Below are positions 6,604 to 15,383 of a stretch of DNA of 20,672 bases, piece by piece (position 1 is the stretch's first letter; every line of letters begins with the position of its first letter). This DNA is from CAZHOV01 sp964534315. GTDB lineage: Bacteria > Bacteroidota > Bacteroidia > Chitinophagales > Saprospiraceae. A program made the translations under genes and the position numbers. The stretch lies in the NCBI GenBank assembly GCA_964534315.1, contig CAZHOV010000105.1:1-20672 (forward strand), in the 5' to 3' direction. The notes beneath the pieces were generated by a model. The model saw only the letters and a program-made list of their open reading frames with translations. It did not search any database and was not told the DNA's origin.

Positions 6604-8034
6604 ATGACCATCGTCAAAGACTATTTCGAAGCGACTAAGTTTGTCGATAAAGAGTATACTAACGAAGAGATTCCAATGGAAGGCAGTTTGCCGGAAGAGT
6701 TAAATGGTACGCTTTTCCGCAATGGCGCCGGTAGGTTGGTGCATCAAGGGGTGACTTATGATCATCCGTTTGATGGTGACGGGATGATCAGCAAGTTTAG
6801 GTTTGAGCATGGGAAAGTATTTTATAGCAATCGCTATGTCAGAACCGAAGAGTTTGTGGAAGAAGAGCAGGCCGGAAAAATGTTGTATCGGAGTTTCGGG
6901 ACTAATCTGCCGGGAGGTATCTGGAAGAACTTTTTCAAAATGCAATTTAAAAATGCGGCCAATACCAATGTTATTTTGCATGGCGGAAAACTGATGGCGT
7001 TGTGGGAAGGGGGGCTGCCGCATACGCTGGATCCGGAGACGCTGGAAACGAAAGGGCGCGATACGCTCAATGGGGTGCTGGAGAATAACTTTTCCCGGAT
7101 AGATCATATGATTGCTCCGGAACTGCCGTTCTCTGCTCACCCTAAAATAGATGCTAAAACAGATAAATTATATAATTTCGGAACGGCTCCGGGTACTAAG
7201 CAACGGTTGGTATTATACGTTGTAGAACCAGATGGCACTGCGCGTATCGACCGGGCTATTCCTATGGATGGGCTATCCTTCACCCATGATTTTGTGCTGA
7301 CGCCTAAAGGGAATCGGGTATTCTTTTTGACGCCGGTAAAGTTTGATGTTTGGAAAGCCTTTGCTGGCCTTACCACACCGGTTGCTTCCATTAAGGTGCA
7401 ACAACAAAAGCCAGTGACGATCATGGTAGCTACGGAGGAAGGGGAGGAGTATTATGAAACGGATTTTGGGTTTGTCTTTCATTTTGCCGGTGGGTATGAA
7501 GTGGGGGAGGATAAGATCGTAGTGGATGCCTTAGTCATGCCTGACTTTCCGGATGCGGAGGGTACCCGGCAGTTTATGTTGGGAGAAACGAGCGATATAT
7601 TGCAGGCACAGCTGCTGCGTTACACCATCAACCGGACTACGAAAGAAGTCACCAAAAAGTTACTGACGCCTTATCCGGCAGAGTTTCCCAATACCCATCC
7701 GGAAGCCGATCAGTATCGCTATATCTGGGGCATTGGCGCTCATCCCCAGGCCGATCATCATCTATTATCAGGGATTATTAAAGTGGATTTGGAAAAAGAA
7801 GAAACCTTGCACCATGATCTGCATCCCGATCTGCCCAGTGAGCCTATTTTTGTACCCAAAGAAGGAGGTGCTGAGGATGAAGGATGGTTGTTGCTCTTGG
7901 TATATCGGCATGAAGTCGATCAGGTAGAACTGGTGGTCATGGATGCACAACGGCTGGAAGAAGTGGCTAAGGGGAAGCTGCCACATAATATTTCACTGGG
8001 GTTTCATGGATGTTGGGTAGGACTTGACGATTAA
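6604..8034 (+). CDS. Carotenoid oxygenase (RPE65/CCD family)
   Basis: A 476-residue non-haem iron dioxygenase that cleaves carotenoids, apocarotenoids or stilbene-like compounds at a double bond. The four iron-binding histidines stand in their usual contexts: His179 (FSAHPK), His228 (FTHDF), His293 (FHFAGGYE) and His468 (GFHGCW). Other family marks are the N-terminal GTLFRNG, HPFDGDGM and the last-blade segment before His468. Length is normal and no signal peptide is seen, so it is cytosolic or membrane-associated. The ATG at 6604 gives the expected N terminus, with no clear ribosome binding site, which is usual in Bacteroidota. It is transcribed alone and converges with the next gene. The exact substrate cannot be told, and no carotenoid synthesis gene lies in the window. 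Confidence 0.93.
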   Translation: MTIVKDYFEATKFVDKEYTNEEIPMEGSLPEELNGTLFRNGAGRLVHQGVTYDHPFDGDGMISKFRFEHGKVFYSNRYVRTEEFVEEEQAGKMLYRSFGTNLPGGIWKNFFKMQFKNAANTNVILHGGKLMALWEGGLPHTLDPETLETKGRDTLNGVLENNFSRIDHMIAPELPFSAHPKIDAKTDKLYNFGTAPGTKQRLVLYVVEPDGTARIDRAIPMDGLSFTHDFVLTPKGNRVFFLTPVKFDVWKAFAGLTTPVASIKVQQQKPVTIMVATEEGEEYYETDFGFVFHFAGGYEVGEDKIVVDALVMPDFPDAEGTRQFMLGETSDILQAQLLRYTINRTTKEVTKKLLTPYPAEFPNTHPEADQYRYIWGIGAHPQADHHLLSGIIKVDLEKEETLHHDLHPDLPSEPIFVPKEGGAEDEGWLLLLVYRHEVDQVELVVMDAQRLEEVAKGKLPHNISLGFHGCWVGLDD

Positions 8035-8050
8035 AGTCAGCACTGTTTAA

Positions 8051-8707
8051 CTATGGCGTACTTACACCTTTCATCACTTTAAAAACATAAACAATCTCAT
8101 ACCAGGTACTTTTCTGGAAGCTGTCGACATCACTTAGACCAATCACCCGGAAGAAGAAATAGACATATTTTCCGGCATAGAGGTCAGAAGAATAGAGGAT
8201 GGTTTGATCTTTATAGTTAGCCATAGGTTTACTTGTACCATCGTTTTTAAAATAAACAGTTTGGCTGTTTTTTCTAAATGCTTTACCCCTGGGCTGATAG
8301 GAATCTCTAAACTGGGGATCTTCGAGAATACGTGAGCCGCCACTATCTGTACCAAATATTACAGAAGGATATTTGGCTGGTTTTAACAACTTACAATCAT
8401 CTTTGATCGGCTCTGCAGTTAATGAATAAGTCAGTGGCGTTTCTTTCAGGTTGCGGGCGTTGATCATAGAAACGATCTCTTCAAACCTCCAACTCAAGCG
8501 GTAAGCCGCTTTACAGTTCCCTTTATATTCCACGCTGAATTCCAACATGCCGCCTCTGGGGGAGGCCTCATACTTCTCCGGCTCCCGGTACCCGTCAGCC
8601 GATTTATTGACGATGTCCACCAGCTTGAGGTGGTAATCCTGGGCAAACACCGAAAGAGAAAGAAAGGAAAATAGAACAATGGAAAAAGTTTTGGTCGTCA
8701 ATGACAT
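8051..8707 (-). CDS. Secreted protein of unknown function
   Basis: A 218-residue protein with a clear Sec signal peptide: a short positive start (MSLTTK), a hydrophobic core SIVLFSFLSLSV and a cut site after FA before Gln23. The open frame runs 26 codons further upstream, but the ATG at 8707 puts the signal peptide at the N terminus and is preferred. The mature part is polar, with two cysteines (in KGNCKAAYR and KDDCKLL), and looks like a beta-rich periplasmic or secreted domain. No lipobox and no enzyme motif is seen. It converges with the carotenoid oxygenase gene, leaving 16 bases between the stop codons. I do not recognise the family. Confidence 0.8.
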   Translation of the reverse strand: MSLTTKTFSIVLFSFLSLSVFAQDYHLKLVDIVNKSADGYREPEKYEASPRGGMLEFSVEYKGNCKAAYRLSWRFEEIVSMINARNLKETPLTYSLTAEPIKDDCKLLKPAKYPSVIFGTDSGGSRILEDPQFRDSYQPRGKAFRKNSQTVYFKNDGTSKPMANYKDQTILYSSDLYAGKYVYFFFRVIGLSDVDSFQKSTWYEIVYVFKVMKGVSTP

Positions 8708-8801
8708 ATGATTGATTAAGTAATATTTATTGATTAAATCACTAATAATACGTAATCCATAACGTTGAAGTTCGAAAGTCAGCATTTGAGTTGACTACTT
8801 A

Positions 8802-9271
8802 TTATATGTTTATCATATTGAAATTGTTGGTTTTAGAAGTGGTTTTTCCCATGACAATACGCTTTTTGGTGGTTGCTTTCGTCCAAAGCATATTGGACCT
8901 GATGAGAGGTTCAGTAATATTGAGGTTGGGATACAAATATATTCTGCATAACCTCCAAACTTATCAACGGTAGTGGCAAAGACTTCATCTCCCTTTTGAA
9001 AACGGGTTATCTCTTTACCGGTTTCTTCTATTACGCCGGCAAATTCCAGTCCGAAGATATTGCGCCTTGGCTTGGTGATCCCAAGTGCCAAGCGTGCAGG
9101 AATCCAGAAGGAAGGGGGCATATCAAACGCCCTTACCCGAATGTCGGCAACGGTGACGGTGATTGCTTTGATTTTTATCAAAACTTCATGGTCTTAAGGA
9201 GTAGGCTTGGGCACTTCCTGAACTTTGAGTACCTCCGGCGGCCCATATTTGGTGCAGATGATAGCTTTCAT
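8802..9271 (-). pseudogene. Decayed zinc-type alcohol dehydrogenase / NADPH:quinone reductase (MDR superfamily)
   Basis: From an ATG at 9271 the frame reads MKAIICTKYGPPEVLKVQEV, the classic MDR N terminus, then hits TAA at codon 26 (9194-9196). It continues in the same frame through VADIRVRAFDMPP, IFGLEFAGVIEETG and FQKGDEVFATT to YAEYICIP near 8940. After that the family sequence is lost. Another frame then gives MLWTKATTKKRIVMG and stops at 8802, resembling a block well inside the C-terminal half of relatives. So a nonsense codon, a large internal deletion with frameshift and a missing end are all present. Intact members have about 320-340 residues. This is clearly a dead gene. Confidence 0.8.
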
Positions 9272-9290
9272 ACGCGATGGTTTTTGATGT

Positions 9291-9584
9291 AGCCATAAGA
9301 TGTTGGAATATGGTTAGCGTTGGGAATTTATTTTATGAAAGGGTTGGGAAAATCTATGAATGGGGTTGGGACGAGGCAAAATAAAGTGGACCTGTCCCTA
9401 TCTCCTTTCTACCCCTAACAAAAATCATTTACAATCACTCCCATTTGTCCTAACTTGTAAAGTGAAATTAAGATAACGAGAAGCGGATAACTAATGATGA
9501 GAAGGTATTAAGTCATTCAGACTACATTCATTCATCATTCTTTTTCCGAACTCCAATTTTCCTAACTTCCAAAATTCCCGAGAC
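9291..9584. other. Intergenic region with no feature seen
   Basis: I see no gene, hairpin or clear repeat here, apart from weak ATTCATTC-like repetition at about 9522-9540. The promoter of the radical SAM gene should lie in it but no convincing motif stands out. Confidence 0.4.
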
Positions 9585-10538
9585 ATGATCACTTTCGGAC
9601 CCATACCATCCAGACGACTAGGCCAAAGCCTTGGTATCAACCATATTCCGCCTAAAGTTTGTTCCTACAATTGCGTCTATTGCCAGGTGGGGGCTACTAC
9701 CCTCTGTACTTTAGATCGAAGACCGTTCTATACCGTCGACGAGATCGTACAGGCAGTAGAACAAAAGGTAGCAGCCTTACGGGCCGATAATATGCCCGTC
9801 GATTACCTGTCTTTTGTGCCGGATGGTGAACCTACGCTGGATATCAATCTTGGTGAAGCGATCAAAGCCTTGAAACCGCTCGGTATCAAGATTGCCGTAT
9901 TTAGTAATTCTTCTCTGCTATGGATGCCCGATGTGCGTGAAGAACTAGCCCTGGCAGATCTCGTCTCTCTGAAATTTGATGCGGTAGAGGAATACCCCTG
10001 GCACAAGATCAACCGCTGTCATGGACGACTATCACGGGAAGGCGTTCTTAAAGGGGGACTCTTATTCGCGCAACGATTTGAAGGCGTATTGATCACCGAA
10101 ACCATGCTGGTGGAAGGTATAAATGATAGTGTAGGCCAATTGACAGCTACGGCTGAATATCTGCAACAACTCCATCCCGACACTGCCTATATCGCTATCC
10201 CTACCCGTCCGCCAGTAGAGACCTGGGCGCAAGCTCCGGGCGAACAAAGCATCAACCGGGCCTATCAGATCTTTTCGGATCACCTGGATAGTGTGGAATG
10301 CTTGCTAGGCTTTCCCGATGACTCTTACTCGGTCAGCGAAGATGTTGTCCAAAATATCCTGGACATCACCTGCGTTCACCCCATGCGCGAAAGCGAGGTT
10401 TATGCATTATTGAAAAAAGCCGGTAAGGATCAGTCCGTCTTGATTGATCTGGTAGATGCCGGAAAACTGGCCTACGTAAACCATAACGGCCAACAATTTT
10501 TCATCCGAAAGTTGGAGGAAGTGAGTAGTGAATTTTAG
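9585..10538 (+). CDS. Radical SAM protein (COG0731-like)
   Basis: A 317-residue radical SAM enzyme. Cys26, Cys30 and Cys33 form the CxxxCxxC motif (CSYNCVYCQ) that holds the SAM-binding 4Fe-4S cluster, preceded by the family start GPIPSRRLGQSLGIN. A block at about residues 82-90 (SFVPDGEPTLD) fits the glycine-rich SAM-contact region. The core barrel covers about residues 1-235. The last ~70 residues (from about FPDDSYSVSE) look like a winged-helix domain, as seen in several relatives annotated as Fe-S oxidoreductases. The family is related in sequence to wyosine synthetases, but bacterial members have no established reaction that I can name. The gene is on its own; the ATG at 9585 gives the standard N terminus. 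Confidence 0.88.
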   Translation: MITFGPIPSRRLGQSLGINHIPPKVCSYNCVYCQVGATTLCTLDRRPFYTVDEIVQAVEQKVAALRADNMPVDYLSFVPDGEPTLDINLGEAIKALKPLGIKIAVFSNSSLLWMPDVREELALADLVSLKFDAVEEYPWHKINRCHGRLSREGVLKGGLLFAQRFEGVLITETMLVEGINDSVGQLTATAEYLQQLHPDTAYIAIPTRPPVETWAQAPGEQSINRAYQIFSDHLDSVECLLGFPDDSYSVSEDVVQNILDITCVHPMRESEVYALLKKAGKDQSVLIDLVDAGKLAYVNHNGQQFFIRKLEEVSSEF

Positions 10539-10540
10539 GC

Positions 10541-10562
10541 GTGAAAGAAAACTTTTTCTCAC
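10541..10562 (+). terminator. Weak hairpin after the radical SAM gene
   Basis: GTGAAAGAAAA pairs imperfectly with TTTTTCTCAC just after the stop codon at 10538. The stem is A/T-rich with a T-run inside its right arm, so it could act as a weak terminator. Low certainty. Confidence 0.35.
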
Positions 10563-10570
10563 AATTATAA

Positions 10571-10650
10571 GTCTTCACGTAATGCAGTAGTGACGTAGCT
10601 ATATTTTTTGTTGAATTGCTTAAGTAGTGACGTAGTCACGAAAATTTCAT
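10571..10650 (+). repeat. Two partial copies of the 168-bp dispersed repeat
   Basis: 10571-10598 and 10622-10650 both carry the left-hand part of the repeat, TAGTGACGTAG. The second has the full palindrome GTGAC-GTA-GTCAC (10627-10639) followed by GAAAATTTCATT, as in the copy at 16543-16711. Neither continues into the right half; a degenerate TTCATT/TTCCTG-rich stretch follows. Confidence 0.6.
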
Positions 10651-10725
10651 TCAATTTTCATTCCTGTTAATTCCTCCGTTCATTTCCTGTTCATTCTCTG
10701 GTTAATTGCCTGGTTAAATTCCAAT

Positions 10726-10798
10726 CTTCCTACTTTTCCTTCTTTCCAAATTTCCTATTCTCCAACCTTCCAATCTCCCTACTTTTCCTTCTTTCCAC
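10726..10798 (-). repeat. Degenerate purine-rich octamer tract overlapping a gene's 3' end
   Basis: On the minus strand this is built of GGAAAGAA, GGAAAAGTAG and similar units, with an internal direct copy of CTACTTTTCCTTCTTTCCA (plus-strand reading) ending near 10748 and 10797. It belongs to the same family as the array at 20217-20579. Its right end encodes the last residues of the phosphoesterase. Confidence 0.55.
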
Positions 10799-13214
10799 TA
10801 AACGAATAAATATTCCCTCCATAATCGCTAATAAAGATCTGCCCATCGGCAATGGCTACCGTGCTGAAAATAGGAGCGCCCAACTCGGTTTCCCATTCTG
10901 TTTTACCGGTTTGGGCATCTAATACGCAGAAATAACCATCGAGTCCGCCTACATAGACCTTACCACCCGAAATAACAGGGGAAGCAGCGATCATCTTGAC
11001 ACGAGCCTCTGCATAGGGACCGCTAACGGTCAGTGATGGTCTAGGGTTGAAGTGCCAGATTTCTTCAAAGGTATTGCGGTCAAAGGCGCGAAGACCGGCA
11101 TCGACGGTGCCCACTATGAGCAGTTTGTCGGTAAGGGCAGGGGCAGAAGAGGAGTTGAGGTTGTAGGGTGTTTCTTTGCTATAAAGAATTTCACCAGTTC
11201 GGGGGGCTATTTTGAAAATGCTGTTTTTGGAAGTAGTGTAAAAATGACCCTCGGCATAAACGGGAGGGGCATTTCGAAAACGTAAGCCATCCCGGTCATT
11301 GCTCCATAAAGACTCACCGGTTTCAGCATCAAAGGCATACAAGTGGCACCAGTTGGAGGAAGCTACAATTACGCCTTCTCCATAAGCTGGAGTTGCCGGT
11401 CCACCCATATTCTGAGGCCATTGATCGCTCTGCCAAAGCAATTGGCCATCAGCTACCCGTAGAGCACTGAAATATTTAGCATCGCCGGTGTATGCAATGC
11501 CGTTATGGATAGTTACTCCACCAACATAGGTAGGGCGGATATCCATCTGAAGATCATACTCCCATACTAGTTTTCCGGTTTCGGCATCGAAGGCATAAAC
11601 CTGACCGGTGAGGTCGGTAGCGACAACTATGCCGTCATCATAAGCAAGCGTATGTTTGACCGGACTGCGGGTAGGTGAATGCCAGAGAGATGCTCCTGTT
11701 TGACAGTCAAAGGCATAGACGAAGTTATTGCGGGAATCTCCCTCATCAATGGAAGTAATAAATACTTTCCCATCGGCAACAACAGGCGAGCAATGATAAA
11801 TATTGGAGCCGGTGTAGGCGATCCAGTTGAGCTTTAACGGAGCGGAAAAATTTTGACTTACCTGAGGAGCATGTTGAGCATTCATCAAAAAATTAGGCCA
11901 TTTTTCTTGGGTGGAAGTCGGAATAAAATCAAAAACTTGAAAATAACGCTCTTCCTCAACCAGGGTACCGTCGCTGAATTCTCCTGTTACCTTTAGATGA
12001 AGCGAATCTTTCTCTTTCCATTCCGGAGGGTAAGGAACACCTACCAACCAAGACCAATCGCTTACTTGTTTTAAAGGAGAAGGCTCCATTCCCTCTATTT
12101 GAATGGAGACGGATTTAGTGGGTGCAGTAGTATTAAATGCATTTACTAATACCGGAAAGCTGTTCTTTGCACTTAGTTGAGTAAATGGGGCAGGAGCAGC
12201 AATGGTTAGTTGGTGATCCACAAAGGATTCAATGAGTTCTGTAGAAAACGAGCCGTCTTCCCGAACGGTGAAGTCCCGAAAGGCAGCAATACTGTGATCG
12301 ATCCCGCCTTTGTTGGGGGGCGATGTGCAAATGCTGATCACCTCCGAATCTTCGTAGTTCCGGTAGTAATGATTGTGCCAATGTCCGTATACCCAGGCTT
12401 TCAGGTTGTAATCTTCCAGATCAATGACCTCTTTTTCATTGAGTCGGTAGACAAACCCTTCTTTTGTTCGAAGTAAATCGTGATTGAATACCACTTTTGG
12501 CCTATTTTTAGGTACCTGAGCAAGATCATTTTTCAACCAGCGATACACATCTTCCTGGGTGTATTGAGGTTTATAATCGCCCCCTGGCATAGGCGTCACA
12601 ATGAAATGCACATTACCCACATCAAAGGAGTAATAAACCGGGCCGAAAAGGGACTCATAGAGTTGTTCGCCATAATCGTCGACTACCAGGTCATGGTTGC
12701 CAATGGCATAATAGATGGGGAGTCCCATGGTTTTACTGTTGACCAATTCAGCGTGCATGCGAAGTCCGTCTTCATAACAAATATCGCCGGTATGTATCAA
12801 AAAGGCTGATCCCTGGTTAGCGGCATACTCCTTAAGCATTTTTACCCATAAGGAACTGTCAGCAGTCTCGGTGTCAGAAATGTGGATAAAGGAGAAGGTC
12901 TCATCCGTAGCATAGGGAACAAGTGCAAAATTATATCGGTAATCTTCTCCCTTATTAGGCTGATAAAACTGAATACACCGATAACCGCTCGGAGTAGTGA
13001 TAAAGATAAATTTATCCCGTTTACAGGTAGGCAGGAAAAAGAAGCCATGCTCATCTGTTTTAACCACATCCAAGCCATTGGAGACAGATACGTTTGGGAG
13101 GCCGATCTCACTGGCATCAAATTGACCGTTTTGGTTTTGATCGATGAAAACGGTTCCAGTATATTGCCCAAGAATGGCGGTAGAATAAAATAAAAGAAAA
13201 AATACGTTGACTAT
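10779..13214 (-). CDS. Secreted metallophosphoesterase fused to a PQQ-type beta-propeller
   Basis: About 800 residues. The N terminus reads KRKRIVNVFFFLLFYSTAIL then GQYTG, a good signal peptide, followed by a small beta domain (GTVFIDQNQNGQFD). The calcineurin-like phosphoesterase domain comes next, with HISDTE, HTGDICYEDG, IGNHDLV, FNHDLL and GHWHNHYYR supplying metal ligands. The C-terminal half is a series of PQQ-like (BamB-like) repeats such as VYAFDAETGKLVWEYD and LYAFDAETGESLW. It probably acts in the periplasm or at the cell surface on a phosphoester that I cannot name. No ATG, GTG or TTG starts the frame before the signal peptide. The frame is open to a TAG at 13251-13253, and 13214 marks ATA before the hydrophobic core. 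A TTG at 13073 would lose the signal peptide. The end (GKKEK, stop) is encoded by an octamer tract. The gene stands alone. Confidence 0.82.
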   Translation of the reverse strand: MVNVFFLLFYSTAILGQYTGTVFIDQNQNGQFDASEIGLPNVSVSNGLDVVKTDEHGFFFLPTCKRDKFIFITTPSGYRCIQFYQPNKGEDYRYNFALVPYATDETFSFIHISDTETADSSLWVKMLKEYAANQGSAFLIHTGDICYEDGLRMHAELVNSKTMGLPIYYAIGNHDLVVDDYGEQLYESLFGPVYYSFDVGNVHFIVTPMPGGDYKPQYTQEDVYRWLKNDLAQVPKNRPKVVFNHDLLRTKEGFVYRLNEKEVIDLEDYNLKAWVYGHWHNHYYRNYEDSEVISICTSPPNKGGIDHSIAAFRDFTVREDGSFSTELIESFVDHQLTIAAPAPFTQLSAKNSFPVLVNAFNTTAPTKSVSIQIEGMEPSPLKQVSDWSWLVGVPYPPEWKEKDSLHLKVTGEFSDGTLVEEERYFQVFDFIPTSTQEKWPNFLMNAQHAPQVSQNFSAPLKLNWIAYTGSNIYHCSPVVADGKVFITSIDEGDSRNNFVYAFDCQTGASLWHSPTRSPVKHTLAYDDGIVVATDLTGQVYAFDAETGKLVWEYDLQMDIRPTYVGGVTIHNGIAYTGDAKYFSALRVADGQLLWQSDQWPQNMGGPATPAYGEGVIVASSNWCHLYAFDAETGESLWSNDRDGLRFRNAPPVYAEGHFYTTSKNSIFKIAPRTGEILYSKETPYNLNSSSAPALTDKLLIVGTVDAGLRAFDRNTFEEIWHFNPRPSLTVSGPYAEARVKMIAASPVISGGKVYVGGLDGYFCVLDAQTGKTEWETELGAPIFSTVAIADGQIFISDYGGNIYSFSGKKEK

Positions 13215-13222
13215 TCTCTTTC

Positions 13223-13305
13223 GCTGCGCTGCAGCTTCCTGTTTTATCTGCTATTTCTTCCTGTAGCTCACGCTACAGGCTATGATCTTTCGCCGCAAAA
13301 GCGGC
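13223..13305. repeat. Three GC-rich hairpins upstream of the phosphoesterase signal peptide
   Basis: GCTGC-GCT-GCAGC at 13223-13235, CTGTAGC-TCAC-GCTACAG at 13261-13278 and GCCGC-AAAA-GCGGC at 13292-13305. On the minus strand the middle loop is GTGA, a GNRA-type tetraloop. The hairpins stand where the start codon and leader of the phosphoesterase gene should be, and the frame reads through the first of them. Further right, 13309-13337 is purine-rich on the minus strand (GGGAGGACAGGAAGACCGG), like 91-112. The rest of 13254-13484 has no supported gene; a 12-codon frame at 13344-13382 is probably chance. Confidence 0.6.
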
Positions 13306-13484
13306 TTTCTTGTTGTCCGGTCTTCCTGTCCTCCCGTCCCTTCATGAGAACCATCAACCCTGACACTGACATCTATCATTGAGAACCCTCATTGAAAATC
13401 ACATATTTAGGGTGGATCCGGGGATTGGAGAAGTCTGAAATAGTCGGAAAAGAAAACGTCCCCGCCGCAAAAATCCGTGCTATC

Positions 13485-15383
13485 ATGAATGACAAGAATG
13501 AAAGCCCGCTTTCTACCACGGCCAGGGCCACCAAAAGAACACTCCTGAAAGAACACATCATTGAGATTGTGAGTGATTCGGGAGAAGGCGCCCAAAAGGC
13601 CGGCCAAAGTTTTGGCGCCATATCTGCCAAAATGGGCAATGGGGTCTGGACGGTAGAGATCATTCCTGCCGATATCCAACCGCCTCCACGCACCAAGGAA
13701 AGTGCTTCGGGGATTCGCATTCGGTTTGGTTCCCATCAAATCACCAATGCGGGGGATGAAGCCGACCTGCTAGTTGCATTCAATGAGATTGTACCGTATA
13801 CTAGAATTGATCAACAAGCATACCGGAAAGGTACTATTATGCTAATTGAAAATAAATGGGCTACCGATGAGTCGGAAGCGATCCGTACCAGTTATGCTGA
13901 AGCGATTCAGGATTTTAAAAGCCGTGGTTTTCAAATTTATGAAATTCCGATGGAAGAAGAATGCCTGAAAGTAGTCGCTGATGCCCGGAAAGGAAAAAAT
14001 ATGTGGGTACTGGGTATGCTTTGCCATGTTTATAATCGCAGCCTCGAGAAAGCCAGGGAACAAATCAAATATATTTTCCGCAATAAAAAGCAGGAGGTTA
14101 TTGATAAAAACCTCGTGTTGTTAACAAACGGATATAGGTGGGCTGCAGATCACCTCGATCTATGCTTTGATGTTCCGGCTGAAGAAACCAAACAGGAACG
14201 GGTAGTGATGAATGGCAACGAAGCGTTGAGTTTTGGCATCCAGGCAGCTGGTATTGAAGTCTGCTCCATGTATCCGATTACTCCGGCAACCTCTACTACC
14301 CACCATTTGGCAGAATGCATTGAAGATGCAGGCGGTATTATTCACCAGGCGGAAGATGAAATTGCGGCTGTCGGTTTTGCAATTGGAGCTTCTTATGCCG
14401 GAAAGACAGCAGTTACCATCACTTCTGGTCCGGGATTAGCCTTAAAAACTGAATTTCTGGGCCTCGCAGCAATGGCCGAAGTGCCCCTGGTTTTGATCGA
14501 CGTACAGCGGGGCGGCCCATCAACCGGGCTACCGACAAAAGTTGAACAAAGCGACCTGCTGGCGGCGCTCTATGGTCAGCCCGGAGATGTGCCCAAGATC
14601 ATCATGGCACCGGCAACCATTGAAGAATGTTTCCACTTCGTCATTCTCGCCCGGAAAATTGCGGAAGCTTTTCGCATACCCGTCATGATACTTTCTGACG
14701 CCAACCTGGCCACGGGCGTGCAGCCGTTTACACGCCCCCAATTGCAAAAAGAATGGCTTTCCCTTCCTGTTGACCAAACGGCTTGGGAAGAAGGAATCCG
14801 ACCCTATGAATGGAATGAACAAACAGGACTGAGCAAGCGCCCCATACCTGGACAGAAAGGAGGGGAATACACCTTAACTGGGTTGACGCACAGTATGGAA
14901 GGTAAAGTCTCCTATGATCCTGAGATCAATCAACGCTCAGCAGCTATGCGCAGCCGCAAACTAGCGGCATTTGGACGCACGCTTAAAACGCCTAAAGTAA
15001 AAGGCGATGAAAAAGGCGATCTGCTGATCGTCGGCTGGGGTTCTACTATGGGAGCGATCGAAGAAGCAGTTCAAAAAGCCAGGGAGAAAGGACTAAAGGT
15101 GTCATCATTGCACTTGCGTTTTCTGAGTCCTTTCGAACCCGGCCTCAAAGCAATTTTTAGCGGCTTCAAAAAAGTGATGACGGTGGAGATCAATTACAGC
15201 GATGCACCCGACGATCCGTTAATTACTCCTGAAAATCGAAGATATGCCCAACTTGCCTGGATTTTACGCGCACGTACGCTAGTAGATATCGATTGTTTTT
15301 CAAATGTACACGGTCGACCGCTTCGACCTAAAGATATTCTGGAGAAAATTGAAAAAGAGTTAACCGATAAAAATCTAAAGTGA
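13485..15383 (+). CDS. korA: 2-oxoacid:acceptor oxidoreductase, alpha subunit (fused gamma-alpha)
   Basis: A 632-residue subunit from the ATG at 13485. The first ~190 residues are the gamma domain (IVSDSGEGAQKAGQSFGAI and GVWTVEIIPADIQPP). The alpha part begins near VVMNGNEALSFG and carries YPITPAT (Tyr263 on), TSGPG (313-317) and RGGPSTGLPTK (from Arg342), which shape the thiamine diphosphate and 2-oxoacid site. With the beta subunit it converts a 2-oxoacid and CoA to acyl-CoA, CO2 and reduced electron carrier. The substrate is not certain; KorA is the nearest name, with 2-oxoglutarate the usual guess. The frame is open up to a TTG at 13392, and that extra part could be coding, but the ATG gives a normal N terminus. 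The stop overlaps the next start (TGATG), indicating coupled translation. Confidence 0.88.
   Translation: MNDKNESPLSTTARATKRTLLKEHIIEIVSDSGEGAQKAGQSFGAISAKMGNGVWTVEIIPADIQPPPRTKESASGIRIRFGSHQITNAGDEADLLVAFNEIVPYTRIDQQAYRKGTIMLIENKWATDESEAIRTSYAEAIQDFKSRGFQIYEIPMEEECLKVVADARKGKNMWVLGMLCHVYNRSLEKAREQIKYIFRNKKQEVIDKNLVLLTNGYRWAADHLDLCFDVPAEETKQERVVMNGNEALSFGIQAAGIEVCSMYPITPATSTTHHLAECIEDAGGIIHQAEDEIAAVGFAIGASYAGKTAVTITSGPGLALKTEFLGLAAMAEVPLVLIDVQRGGPSTGLPTKVEQSDLLAALYGQPGDVPKIIMAPATIEECFHFVILARKIAEAFRIPVMILSDANLATGVQPFTRPQLQKEWLSLPVDQTAWEEGIRPYEWNEQTGLSKRPIPGQKGGEYTLTGLTHSMEGKVSYDPEINQRSAAMRSRKLAAFGRTLKTPKVKGDEKGDLLIVGWGSTMGAIEEAVQKAREKGLKVSSLHLRFLSPFEPGLKAIFSGFKKVMTVEINYSDAPDDPLITPENRRYAQLAWILRARTLVDIDCFSNVHGRPLRPKDILEKIEKELTDKNLK

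Noticed and set aside
13344..13382. 12-codon frame MRTINPDTDIYH in frame with korA but cut off by TGA
   Set aside because: Too short to support; no sign of stop-codon readthrough or a selenocysteine signal, and korA has a good ATG at 13485.
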